In this document: positions 11,893-22,473 of the stretch, piece by piece
Layout: every line of letters starts with the position of its first letter
Numbering within the stretch: the stretch's first letter is position 1
Assembly: GCA_000750105.3 (NCBI GenBank)
Contig: JPHH03000019.1
Span: 248,001 to 312,000, forward strand
Origin: Tolypocladium sp. Sup5 PDA-1
Lineage: Eukaryota; Ascomycota; Sordariomycetes; Hypocreales; Ophiocordycipitaceae
Length of the DNA stretch: 64,000 nt
Direction: 5' to 3'
Program-made: the position numbers and the translations under genes
Notes under the pieces: model-generated
What the model was told of the DNA's origin: nothing
The model's input: only the letters and a program-made list of their open reading frames with translations
Database searches by the model: none

Positions 11893-12570
11893 TCACATCA
11901 CGTAGTTCCCTAATTGCTCGTCAGTTAACCAAGGAATACAGAGAGGACTCATGACCCACAAATGGAGCAAGATTATTTGCTGATATTGGATTTGCGAGCG
12001 AAGTATGCTTCGTTGTTGAGCCATTTCCATCACCTCCTCTCGAACCATATACCAACGAAGTAATGTAGGCGTACCACCAAATGTCACTATGAAACGGATC
12101 AAAGCCCATAGGAGTGTTAGGAAGGTAAGCAGTTCGCCGACGTCCACGATAGACAGCCAACGTGACTTTCTTCGAAGAGGTTCTTGGTGTTTTCGAACGA
12201 AAGGAGTTCCGCGACCCGATTGAGCCTCAGTATCGCGAGGCTGCGGATCCATACCAGGCAATATTATACCCGATACTTTGACGCCGCTGGCTATGGCACA
12301 TTGCTTGATAATGTCGCTCTCTTTTCGGAGCAAGTCCACAAGTAGCTCTCTCATCCGCGCGACTTCAGGACGGCTATCTCCTTCGGCGAAGGTTATTTCC
12401 ATGGCCTTCGTCTCTTCAATAGTGGCGACTGCGGACTTCATAATTGTCGACATTTCATCGTTTCCATTTTGGAGGATCTTGTACCGCACGTATATGAATG
12501 CCATGATTGCCGCGATAAATGTGAGAATTCCAGTGATGCTGGCGGTTATGGAGAGCGGGCTGTCCTCCAT
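11893..12570 (-). CDS. uncharacterised fungal membrane protein
   Basis: About 225 residues as an uninterrupted frame from the ATG at 12570. The N-terminus (MEDSPLSITASITGILTFIA) runs into one hydrophobic segment at about residues 8-28. A charged region with EVARMRELLVDLLRKESDII follows, and a second hydrophobic segment lies at about 147-165 (LLTFLTLLWALIRFIVTFGG). Small two-segment proteins with this kind of start are frequent in Sordariomycetes and have no assigned function. The last 20 residues may be wrong: a weak intron at about 11899-11944, with a TTAACTGAC branch, would give a slightly shorter tail. Confidence 0.55.
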   Translation of the reverse strand: MEDSPLSITASITGILTFIAAIMAFIYVRYKILQNGNDEMSTIMKSAVATIEETKAMEITFAEGDSRPEVARMRELLVDLLRKESDIIKQCAIASGVKVSGIILPGMDPQPRDTEAQSGRGTPFVRKHQEPLRRKSRWLSIVDVGELLTFLTLLWALIRFIVTFGGTPTLLRWYMVREEVMEMAQQRSILRSQIQYQQIILLHLWVMSPLCIPWLTDEQLGNYVM

Positions 12571-13199
12571 GGTGGGTAGGTACTGGGGGCTGTGCCAAGA
12601 TGAAGTCCCGAAGAAAAAGAGAAGAAAAAGCCATCTGGTTTGAGCAGTTAAGGCTACGCATTGCTATATGTAGGCTTACTGCCCTGGAAGCCGATGGAAG
12701 CTGAGCAGCAAGGGTGCCTTAGGCTACAATGATAGTCTCCCAATTGGATGATGCGGGAGCTGCCCAATAAAATCCTCAGCATGACTGTGGCTGGAAACGG
12801 GCAGAAAATATCGTACAAGGAGAAGCAACCCGTTCGCGGGTTATTACGCAAAAGAGTCTTGAGGAACGAAATCGGCGATGGAGCGAGAAATGGGGGATGC
12901 TGGACTGGCTTATAAGACAGGAGAGATAAGCAGGTCGCGGCTTGCGTAAAAGAGCCTTGAAGGACGAAGCCGGCACTGGCAGGTTCCGAGCTATACCAAC
13001 GGGACGAGTGCATGACTGTACTCTGCCTGGATGCTTGGATCAAGCGGTCCACGGTCTTTGTCCACAGCAGTTCAAGAACACCTCGAGGGTCGACTCTGCC
13101 ACCATTTGTTCAAGTATGGGAGGAAGGGGCTGTATGAGTTGGCTTGGGAGGAGCACGGCATTCTTTCAATCTGCTTGTTCAGAGAGACTTCGGGTACAA
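12571..13199. other. intergenic
   Basis: Upstream region of the membrane protein. No coding sequence recognised before the pseudogene that follows. Confidence 0.4.
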
Positions 13200-14067
13200 C
13201 TCTTCCATGGCCAAGGAGCGACGAGTAATGCACAGGTAGTTCCAGTGGCCCGACAGTGCTTAGCCTGCTTGAGCTACTGGAACAAAATTACAGAAGCTGG
13301 CTGTGAGTTCTTTGAGATGGCCTGGGAGCACCAGTTCATGAGCCCAACGCCGCGGCAAACCTCGACGCCATGCCCATCGGTATTTGCGCGGCTGGTCAAG
13401 GAACTCGTGTACGTCTTGTACAGGGGCATGCCAGGGCGGGTGCAGCCATTTATGGAGACACTCGAGGAACTGCTCGCTCGCGACCCGGATCGGCAAATCA
13501 TTGTGGTTGAGGATGTGGTCAACATAGCCACAACGCCGTTCAGATACGGTCGAGCCTTGCCGGCTGGTTTCGACAAGCTGCCCAAGACGATTGGCACCAG
13601 CCCTCTTCCCCTGACAATGGAGAGCCAGGATACGGCGCCATTCATGCTGGGACTTGTGCCTGATTCCACCGACTCGGGCAGACCGAGGAACAGGGCGCTG
13701 AACAGCTTGGTCAATGAGGGCCCGATGAAGCCAGTAGTGGATGCTTGGACCGAAGCACTGAAGCAGTGCGGCTGCACGATTGCACCGACCGGCAGCCCGT
13801 TCAATTGGTGGTACACATATGACGATGCGTCAGTCATGCTATACTCGCCGAGCCTCGAGTACCCCCTGCTGTCTGCCACGGCGAGGGGTCAACGGCTGTC
13901 TCACGTATCCCGAATGGTGGTCCAAGATGGCCGAAAACGCAACTAGTTCCCGTGAGGCGAAGAAGGTCGTCTTTGTGTCAATAGGAGCCGTGAACAAGGA
14001 CTGGCGAAAACTCGTTTTCCCAACGATGGGCCGCGATAAGGTCACTGCCTGCATGAGTGAGCACTGA
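13200..14067 (+). pseudogene. UDP-glycosyltransferase pseudogene
   Basis: The translated frame from about 13200 to 13870 resembles fungal UDP-glycosyltransferases: CEFFEMAWEHQFM, IIVVEDVVNIATTPFRYGR, DTAPFMLGLVPDSTDSGR and EGPMKPVVDAWTEALKQCG. At about 13880-13905 the similarity jumps to the +3 frame (LTYPEWWSKM, then KKVVFVSIGAVNKDW), so there is a frameshift with some loss. The copy stops at about 14067, before the C-terminal UDP-sugar-binding domain. The N-terminal donor-side region is also shortened, and no proper start was found. Intact members move a sugar from a UDP donor to small molecules such as sterols or polyketides. This copy should be inactive. Confidence 0.75.
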
Positions 14068-14354
14068 GTACATGTACTAGCGAGTGACTGTGGGCTTGTA
14101 TCAACGTGAATCGATGACTCAAGAGAAGGTGAGATCCTCATCCGCAGAACTCAGTGCTTCAATGTTGTTGGCTTGACCTCTCGGCTGAATTGTTCTCGTA
14201 GGATGCAAGTGGCAGCATAGCTCACTTGCTGTGCAATGCCCATCATACTGACTCATAGCGGGGCATTTGCCAGCTCCAGCTGGTGCTACTCTCTTTAGCA
14301 GCAGATTGGCGACGGGAAATCGGGGATGGCGTCACGACGGCGCCACTCCGTGGG
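14068..14354. other. spacer before glycosyltransferase
   Basis: Short non-coding stretch leading to a TATA box. Nothing else seen. Confidence 0.4.
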
Positions 14355-14360
14355 TATAAA
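14355..14360 (+). promoter_or_regulatory. TATA box
   Basis: TATAAA about 180 nt upstream of the glycosyltransferase ATG at 14534, suggesting a transcription start near 14390. Confidence 0.4.
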
Positions 14361-14533
14361 GCAGAGCGACGAGACCCCCCTAAAGGTGATGTCTCGAGGT
14401 TCAAGCGCCATTGCATTCACTTCAAACCCCAATTGAGCCAGAAAGCACAACCGGCCTGGGCAAGCTCTCCCCTGAAATACACCAAACTTCCTCCAATCCT
14501 CAACTCTCTCTCACTCTTAATTCCCCCTCATCC

Positions 14534-15862
14534 ATGTTATCGTCCTCATCCGCCGACTCTGCATCCTCACCACCACACAGCATGGACTCACCAGCATACC
14601 CCATCCCCGAGGGAGTGGGCGCCATCCCTCACGAGCAATTAGATCTCCGGCCAGACGTGGAAGTCGACCATGACCTCCTCAACCCCCGGCCCTTCTCCAG
14701 CGAGAAGAACATCTTCTTCTTCTGGCACAGGGGCTTCGCCCTCATGCACCCCTACGCGCAACGCACCATCCGCGCCTGGCACCGCCGCTTCTCCAAGCAG
14801 GGCTGGGTGGTGCGCGTGCTCGACCGCGAGCCCAACTCGCCCCTGAACGTGGCCAACTTCCTCGACATTCACGACCCCAAGACCTTCCCACAAGCGTTCG
14901 TCGACGGCTCAATTGGCGGCGACTACGCGCCCCAGCACACGTCCGACCTGGTGCGATGGCCGCTGCTGCTCAAGTACGGCGGCGTGTACGCAGACGTGGG
15001 CATGATCCAGATTGGCGACCTGGACCGCGCCTGGAGCGCAACGGTCGGCGATCCAAACTCGCCATGGGAGATTCTCTCGTACAACGCGGGCGGCGTCGAG
15101 GGCCGCGCCTTGACAAACTACTTTCTCGCCTCTGGGCGCAACAACCCGCTCTTCCTGCGATGCCACAAGCTTCTGCTCGAGCTGTGGGCTGCTGACGGCG
15201 GCAAGACGAACACGGATGGGATGCACGCCAGCCCGCTGCTCAAAGGCCTGCCACTCATGGGCAGCGGCCTCTCCTTTGAGGAGAACGGCAAGACGTTTGG
15301 GCCGGACGAGGTCAGCAAGATGTTGACAGACTACATCATCCAAGGCCAGGTGATGACCATGGTCATGGGCCTCATCGACGAGGAAGACGGCTGGAACGGA
15401 CCAAAGTACGTCGCGGAGCACATCTACGCGCCCGACTACATGGTCGGCTCGCAGCTCATCAACGAGATGACCACGTGGAACGGCCCCAAGCAGTTCGAGC
15501 TCATGTCGCTGCCGCTCCCCAAGGCCGGCGAAAAGGAGTCCGACGACCAAAAGCTCGCGCGGGAGATTGTCGAGGCATGCCTGCAAAAGAGCTTCGGCTT
15601 CAAGCTGGCACATGGCCTGATCCTGCGGGTCATTGGGGACACGCTGGGGTCGCTGTGGAGGAAGCACACTGGCGCTGACGATGTGCCCGGGACGTATGGC
15701 CACTGGCTGCGGCACGGCACGTTGTACTGGTGCCAGAAGCAGATTCCTGCGAGGCTGGACTTTGAGGAGATTGCGGCGTTTAAGAAGGGGCCGCTGTTAA
15801 GAGAAGGGGAGGTTGGGCCTGGCGCTCAAGGCGGCGCGCCGTCGTATAACGTACGGAATTAG
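14534..15862 (+). CDS. DXD-type glycosyltransferase (capsular-polysaccharide-synthesis-like)
   Basis: Intronless, 442 residues from the ATG at 14534; a second ATG at 14582 (MDSPAYPIPEG) is an alternative start. The core has the layout of the Caps_synth / GT32-like family: FFFWHRGFALMHPYAQRTIRAW (start of the nucleotide-sugar fold), SDLVRWPLLLKYGGVYADVG with the metal-binding D-V-G variant of DXD, then a substrate region. No signal peptide is evident, so the site of action is unclear. Such fungal enzymes are usually found near surface-glycan or secondary-metabolite genes; the neighbours here are decayed glycosyltransferase and oxidoreductase genes. The acceptor is unknown. Confidence 0.75.
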   Translation: MLSSSSADSASSPPHSMDSPAYPIPEGVGAIPHEQLDLRPDVEVDHDLLNPRPFSSEKNIFFFWHRGFALMHPYAQRTIRAWHRRFSKQGWVVRVLDREPNSPLNVANFLDIHDPKTFPQAFVDGSIGGDYAPQHTSDLVRWPLLLKYGGVYADVGMIQIGDLDRAWSATVGDPNSPWEILSYNAGGVEGRALTNYFLASGRNNPLFLRCHKLLLELWAADGGKTNTDGMHASPLLKGLPLMGSGLSFEENGKTFGPDEVSKMLTDYIIQGQVMTMVMGLIDEEDGWNGPKYVAEHIYAPDYMVGSQLINEMTTWNGPKQFELMSLPLPKAGEKESDDQKLAREIVEACLQKSFGFKLAHGLILRVIGDTLGSLWRKHTGADDVPGTYGHWLRHGTLYWCQKQIPARLDFEEIAAFKKGPLLREGEVGPGAQGGAPSYNVRN

Positions 15863-16220
15863 ACGAGAACAATTAGAGAAGCAATAGACTTGCCGTCCGA
15901 GTTGTCACTTCAAGTGTCCGATTAGGCTCATTATCGCCCGATGTTGCAGCAAGGTTGATGACGCCTGATGTGTGAATTGCATTGGCTTGACGATAGCAGC
16001 CGACTACATGTGCTTGTGATTCGGCAAAGCAGTGTCGCATTATGTCATTAACTTATCTACTACCCCATTCAGCTCCCCCACATGAACCGTCGCCTGCATC
16101 GGCGTGGAGCGGGCATTCAAGGATACAAACGGGTTGCGCGACGGTCCTGTAGACCCAAGGGCGCAGGGTGTGACCAAGGGACGCTTGTCGCAGCTGAAGA
16201 GGCGCCGCCTTGGCGCCTTT
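15863..16220. other. intergenic
   Basis: 3' flank of the glycosyltransferase and promoter of the aminotransferase. Nothing else recognised. Confidence 0.4.
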
Positions 16221-16227
16221 TATAAAA
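16221..16227 (+). promoter_or_regulatory. TATA box of the aminotransferase
   Basis: TATAAAA 127 nt before the candidate ATG at 16354, in a GC-rich setting with GGCGCC repeats just upstream. Confidence 0.45.
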
Positions 16228-16353
16228 GCCATCGATGTGACTACAGCTTAAGAGCAACTTAAGAGGCACATTATCCTCATTCAGATATCATCTGTAGAGC
16301 GTCATCATTTGCAACATTGAAATACCGGTAATTCGAGTCAAAACTAGCCCAAT

Positions 16354-17749
16354 ATGAAGAACGTCCAGGAATTCAAGATTGATGAATGGAGTACGCGAGC
16401 CCCAAATCGTCTGCGCTTGCATTGATCGCTGACAGCAGTTACAATACAGTGCGCACCTATGCTGTTTGTGCTCCCGCATCTACCTCACAGAAAACAGAAG
16501 CTGACCTTTGCTAAAGCCAAAGAGCCGCCATGAGCTCCATGGTATGAGCTCTTCGCCCCGAAACAATTCGTATGATGCTAGGCACAAGCTGACATAGACT
16601 CAGGCTCCTATGCATCGGCGCTCTCGGTAAATGACCTGCGAAGGCTGTCCTCAAACCCAGACCTTGAAGTCTTCGACCCCGAACTGAAGCTCACCTACGG
16701 ATCCTTCGAGGGCTCTCTCAGACTCCGTGAGCGCATCGCAGAGGTTCATTCATCCGAGGAGACGAAACTGACGGCGGACAATGTCCTCGTCACGCCGGGC
16801 TCAATCATGGCCAATTTCCTGATCCTGGATACGATCTGCGGACCGGGGGACCACATCATCTGCCAGTACCCGACCTTTGGGCAGCTGTACAAATTGCCAG
16901 AGTTCAATGGTGTTGATGTCGGTTTGTGGAAGATGGATGAGGAAAATGGTTGGTTGCCGAGCATTGACGAGTTGGCCGCCATGATCAAGCCAAACACCAA
17001 GGCCATTATTCTCAAGTGCGCTTCTCTGACTCCCTCATCCATGACTGACACTAATTCTGAGCAGCAACCCAAGCAATCCAACCGGCGCCGTCCTGCCAAA
17101 AGAGTTTCTCCTCCAGGTCGCCGACGTGGCGAGCAAGTCAAACATCACCATACTCTGCGACGAAGTCTTCAGCCCCCTATTCTTCACTGAGCCCAAGCCG
17201 CCATCCTTCGTCACCCTGGGCTACACCAACAGCGTCGTAAGCGGATCCCTCTCCAAGGCATTCGCCATCCCCGGCGTCCGACTGGGCTGGATCGTCACGC
17301 AGGACGCCGAGCTCCTGCGCAGGGTCGGCACGAGGAGGGACTACACTACCATCAGCGTGTCGCAGCTCGACGACAGCGTCGCTGCCTTTGCGCTGGACCC
17401 GGCCGTGCTGCCGAACCTGATGAGTCGCAACCTGGCGCTCTGCAAGGATAGCGTTTCCCAGATTGAGGATTTCGTCAAGCGCAATGCCGAGCGGTGTCGG
17501 TGGGTCAAGTCGAGCGGTGCGGGAACGGCGTTTGTGCAGATTCTCGGTCGGGATGGGAAGCCGGTTGATGATGCGGCGTTCAGCAAGAAGCTGTCGGACG
17601 ACGAGAGTGTTTGCGTGATCCCGGGGGGACACTGCTTCGGAGAGGGGGGTGGTGATGACTTCAAGGGCTATGTCAGGATTACGCTGGGTGATCCGGAGCT
17701 GCTGCGGGAGGGTCTGCCGCTGTTGGAGAGGTTTATCCAGAAGTTGTAG
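16354..17749 (+). CDS. class I/II PLP-dependent aminotransferase (5' end uncertain)
   Basis: Secure exons are 16604-17015 and 17065-17749, joined so the protein reads IILNNPSNPTGAVLPKEF, the fold-type I hallmark. Also visible are DEVFSPLFF, with the Asp that contacts the PLP pyridine N, and SGSLSKAFAIPGVRLGW, with the PLP-binding Lys. The protein resembles the fungal ACC-synthase-like / capreomycidine-synthase-like aminotransferases. An ATG at 16354 (MKNVQEFKIDEW) looks like the family N-terminus. However, I could not find a splicing path from it to 16604 that restores the expected W-M-D-x-Y-E and AETC blocks. Either small exons are missed or the 5' end is damaged. The substrate cannot be inferred. 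Confidence 0.7.
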
Positions 17750-17894
17750 GTGACCTTGCTATGGGGCCTGATCAGGAATCTCGGCTTGCGTGGATTGACA
17801 TCACGAGCCGTTTGCAATATTTGATGACAATGACATGCTCTGTTAAACTGATATCCCTTGTAACTCGCACCGCACTTATGCGTCGACGCAAGAC

Positions 17895-18243
17895 CTACCG
17901 GCCGAGGCGAAGCTCCTGGGTAAACATGTCTGCCGCCTTCTCCCCGACGACAAACGCCGTATTAGCCGTGTTGGCAGCCACGTTACGCGGCGGTTTACGC
18001 AAGTCAGCAATCTTCATGCCCTCGACACCATAGACACTCAGCTTCGCATCCACGACGCCCGGCTCCGCGCGCGGCGCCATCTTACACGTGCCCATCGAGT
18101 GCCACGTCGATGCAACGTTCTGCCGCACCCACCGGTCTAGTACGGCGTCATCCTCGGGCGTGTACACAATATCCCGCACGTCCGCGAGGGGCCGTCCGTC
18201 TCGATGCACGCCGCGTCTGATCCGGTGGCAAAGGGTGGGTAGG
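17895..18243 (-). pseudogene. GMC oxidoreductase, frameshifted 3' remnant
   Basis: The minus strand encodes the C-terminus of a GMC (FAD) alcohol-oxidase-type enzyme: TWHSMGTCKMAPR with the catalytic His region, VVDAKLSVYGVEGMKIADL, and NVAANTANTAFVVGEKAADM, ending at a stop at 17895. Just upstream, PPFATGSDAACIETDG reads in a different frame, so a frameshift lies near 18200. The FAD-binding N-terminal two thirds were not found beyond about 18243. Intact enzymes oxidise alcohols to aldehydes with H2O2 release. This fragment is inactive. Confidence 0.75.
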
Positions 18244-19088
18244 CTAAACGGATTTGTCTGTTTGATAAGCCACTTTGGAGAGAATGTGCTGTAGTGTTTA
18301 TTTTACGCAGGGCATGGCCCCGTCGGACCGAGCTGCCGACAGGCGAGGCGTGATGAAGAGGGGATTAGTTTAAGCATGAGACTTTAGCTTCCAGGTAAGC
18401 TTCAACTTCCCCGACGCCAACCCCACGTGCCCTCAGGGGTTCGCAACTTTGCTCCTCCACCACCACCATGCGCAAGCCAATCGGACGATGCGGATTATGA
18501 AAGAGCACCAGCAGAACGAGCTCCAATCGGGGATATGCGCGAAAATGAACCTCTTCTGCAGCTTCTAGAGCTCCAGCCCCGCCGTTGGCCACTCGTGCAG
18601 ATGATGTCCTGGTCGATGACATTCCCCACGACGGCCATTGCGGCCAATTGGCACCCGAGCGGCGTGCACGTTTGTCGACGTGCCTGCCGATCACACCCTA
18701 TTCCACGAAGCCTCGTGCGTCGGATTGCTTCAAGATATTGGACGCCGCGGGGGGTGCTCGCTTCTGGACACCGAAATGCGGTCCAGGGTCGAGATATCGC
18801 GTGCCTGCAGCAGCCATGCGACGGGCGGCTTCCTTAGCATGAAAGCTCGCGACGTGGAACGTGGACGTATCGAACGCCTCCTGTTGGATAACCGTGCCCT
18901 GATAGTGGTGGTAGTACCCCAGACGACTGAGAGCCGACTGCAACCATGATGCCATGATGTCGGGACTGTGGAGGGGACATTGCTCTCATATATGGTATAA
19001 CTAGAGGCATCCCTCCACCGCCGCGGGGCAGGGGACCAGCGATCCGGCTCCTCATCCGTAACCACTCCCAGCTACGGAACGATCAAAC
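18244..19088. other. intergenic
   Basis: Upstream of the PhoD gene, with a TATA-like run (CATATATGGTATAAC) near 18987-19001. A weak FDT...KEAARRM peptide on the minus strand near 18760-18880 might be a further GMC trace, but it is not convincing. Confidence 0.35.
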
Positions 19089-21468
19089 ATGCGGTCTCAA
19101 GCATTGCTCTACGTCACCGGCATCCTCGCCGCGACGGCCACGGCCAGCTTCGACGGCAACATCAACTATGGCAGCCCGTCCCTCCGCCACGCCAGCCTCG
19201 GCATCGACGTCGGCCTCGTCGAGCGCCGGTCCATGAAGCGCGGCAACGTCGCCCACCAGCCCTCCGAGCTGAGCTTCACACACGGCATCGCCTCCGGTGA
19301 CCCCTGGCCCGAGAGCGTCATCCTCTGGACTCGTATTGCCCCGTCAAACGAGTCTGACAAGAGCGAGGTGGCGGTCGGCGGCACCGCGCCGCTGTACAAC
19401 CACGAGACGGGAAAGTACATCAAGGCGGACCCGAACCCCATCTGCGTCGAGTGGAAGGTGTTCAAGAGCAAGTGCGCAAACGGCACGACTGCGGGCAACG
19501 TCGTGGCCAAAGGCAAGGCGTACACGACGTCGGACATTGACTACACCGTCAAGGTTAGCAGCGAGGGTAGTCTCTAAGGAATACTTCTTATGGCGCTGAC
19601 ATGTGTGCAGGTCGAGGCCAAGGGACTGAAGCCCCTGACGAAGTACTTCTACCAGTTCAACATCTGCGGCTCCGACAAGAAGAGCCCCATCGGCCGCACC
19701 AAGACCGCCCCCAACCATGACGACGCCGTCTCTAAGCTGAGCTTTGCCGTCTTCTCCTGCAGCAACTTTCGTAGGTCAAAGCTCTTTGCCTTCGTGTTTG
19801 AGCTTAACTAACCAGGCTTTACCAGCCAACGGCTACTTCAACGCGTATGGCAATGCTGCCAGGAAGGATAAGCACGACTATGTCATCCACCTCGGCGACT
19901 ACATCTACGAGACCGGCAAGGGCGGTGAGCGTGCTACTGCGCCCACCAAGACCATCTTCAGCCTCCACGACTACAGAACTCGCCACGGCCAGGCACGTTA
20001 CCTATCAAGCTTCCCACCCTCAGGAGCTAACATGTGTATCAATCAGTACCGTACGGACCCTGACCTGCAGCTGCTGTCCAAGAACTTCCCCTGGATCACT
20101 ACATGGGACGACCACGGTAAGTCCCCCCTTCCGAGCATGATAAGACACAGCAAGGCTGACCTCCCGCAGAGTTTGCCAACAATGGCTATCGCGACGGATT
20201 CAGCGCTCTTAACAATACCGAGGACTCTTTTCTGAACAAGGGTCCCAAGGTCAGCGTCGATACTCGCAAGGTCAACGCCGTCCGCGCGTACTTTGAGTGG
20301 ATGCCCATCCGGTAGGTTGACAAGTACGACGGTTTGGAGCAACATGGACTAACAGCATGCTCCAGCCAAACCGACCTGGACGACGGCCTCCGTGTCTGGC
20401 GCTCGTTCCAGATGGGCAAGCTGATGGACCTCATCATCCTCGATACCCGCAACTACGACCGCAGCATCACTTCTCTGGGTATGGTACCACTGTCGATCTG
20501 GCATCATTCCTGGCTGACCATGAGACAGACTGGAATGACCACTACATTGACCTCATCCACGATGATCCCAGCCGGACGTTGATGGGCGCTCGCCAGGAGA
20601 ACTGGTTCTACAGATCGCTGAGCCAGTCCAAGGAGCGCGGTGCCACTTGGCGAATCGTGGGCAATCAGATCATCATCTCGCGCATCTTTGAGAACGACGC
20701 GGGTGCCTTGAGCGGCGACAACTGGAATGTGAGTGCTTTGGTCCTTTCTGGGATGAAGCCAGCTTGCTGACAGTGTTGGGCAGGGGTACATTGCCAACCG
20801 CAACCGCACGCTCCAGCACATGTACGACAACGGGATTGGCAACAACATTTTTCTTGCCGGCGACAGCCACCAGAACTGGGTATGCCATTGACCGACCGCT
20901 TAAGAATTCCGAGATTGGAAACAAACTGAAACTCTGCATAGGTCTCTGATCTCGCGTGGCTCGGCACCAAAGACTACGACAAGGAAAGCGGCAAGGGCGC
21001 CGTCGGGGTCGAGTTCGCCGGCTCCGCCGTCAGCTCCTCGGGCCAAACGGGCCCGATCGAGCCCAATGCCGGCGACTACGCCCGCGGCATGATCAAGCGC
21101 AACGAGGAGATGCAGTGGCAGGAGGGCTACTACCGTGGATACTTTATCCTGACGGTCGCGCCCGAGCAGGCGACTGCCCAGTTCTACGGTAAGTCGCGAT
21201 AACGTTCGCCCCTTTCGAGACGGAGGACAGATGACTGACGCTCATTCGCGGTATAGGCTCCCCGTCCGTCGCGACGCGCAACGCCTGGGACATTCCGCTG
21301 GCCAACTTCACGGTCAAGGCCGACGCCAACCACCTCAACCGCCCCATTGCGGGCGGCAAGGTCGAGTCGGGCGCGATTCGCGGCGGCGAGGTCAAGCACA
21401 CCAACTATACGCTCAACACGGAGACGGGCGAGTGGAAGGTGATTGGCTTTGAAAAGATGTTCCTGTAG
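19089..21468 (+). CDS. secreted PhoD-family alkaline phosphatase / phosphodiesterase
   Basis: Ten exons (19089-19553, 19611-19770, 19826-19992, 20047-20116, 20170-20311, 20366-20478, 20529-20728, 20784-20879, 20942-21188, 21257-21468) encode 623 residues. The first 20 residues form a signal peptide ending TATAS. A PhoD N-terminal beta domain (FTHGIASGDPWPESVILWTR) precedes the metallophosphatase core: FAVFSCSNF, VIHLGDYIYE, WDDHEFANNGY and GDSHQNW. These supply the metal ligands of the family. PhoD enzymes hydrolyse phosphomonoesters and phosphodiesters outside the cell, usually under phosphate limitation. The third intron begins with GC instead of GT; the splice gives RHGQYRTDPDLQ, as expected. 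Confidence 0.92.
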
Positions 21469-22473
21469 AGGTGATGCCTCCATACCCTTTCGTCCTTGAT
21501 GGGGGTGTCGCCGAGCAGGATTGCGAATATAAAGGTATAATCTGATCTAGACGAGTGCATGCACACCGAGAAACAAGACCTGCTTCTGGCCGATATACTT
21601 TGTGACATGACGTCCAATGCGGCTTACCAACATCTCGTATATGGATCTTTTGCCTCGCAGCCGTCCGTAATAAGCCTGGCTTGCCTGTATACCTCGCTAG
21701 GTTCCAGGTTCCCGGTTTAGCGAGGCGCTACAGCACCCGGTCGAGACGATCTCGGCTGTGCGCATCCGTCCGCCTGCACGGAGGTGCCTAGCGCCCTGAT
21801 TCGCAGCAAGAAAGCTGCATCTTCAGGATTCACGCCAACAAGCCCCGTCTCATCAGGACAAGATCAACTCGAACTGTTCTCGAGGCGCCACTCCACTGAC
21901 TCCAGGCCGTTTAGCGGCCGTTGGTGGCGTCCAGGCTGTGCGGAACCCCCCCGAGCTGCCCGCCGCAATTGGCGCTGGGGGCGCTGGGGCCACTGGCCAG
22001 CTTAACCCCAGCAGCTTGACCCCGGCAGCTCGGCATTGGTGTGACGTCACAGCTTGACCCGCGGCTTGCGACGCCTTGGCCAGGCGTTCAGAAATATATT
22101 GGGCAAGGAGATGAGCTTCGCTGCAACTGGCTTTACGTGCGTCTTGCACGGCACGTGGTGGGATGACTTATCCTCGTCTGGACATCCATATTACTTCCTG
22201 GAAACCTTGACGTCTTCCGTCTCTCTTCCTCCATTACCTGCTCCTCACCAATTGACGCGCCTACGGCCACGGTCCTGTCTTTGCGCCGCCGCTCTGCTTC
22301 TTTGATCGAAGTGGAATTCCTACAACGGCCGTTCTCTTGATGGATTGACTCGAACTCTCCCTGCTACCACTGCAGCGTCGCGACAGTCTGCTCCCGTGCT
22401 CGGACATCCAGAAATAAGGGACACGCTAGAGGCTTGGTATTCGCTTGACCGAAAGCTTCTTCTCTCCGCCAAA
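21469..22473. other. intergenic
   Basis: 3' flank of the phosphatase and a C/T-rich leader from about 22210 to the C2-protein ATG. No gene seen. Confidence 0.45.

Noticed and set aside
18698..18955. Minus-strand peptide with FDT...KEAARRM resembling GMC oxidoreductase
   Set aside because: The match is short, gapped and in the wrong spacing from the clear GMC tail; not enough to extend the pseudogene.
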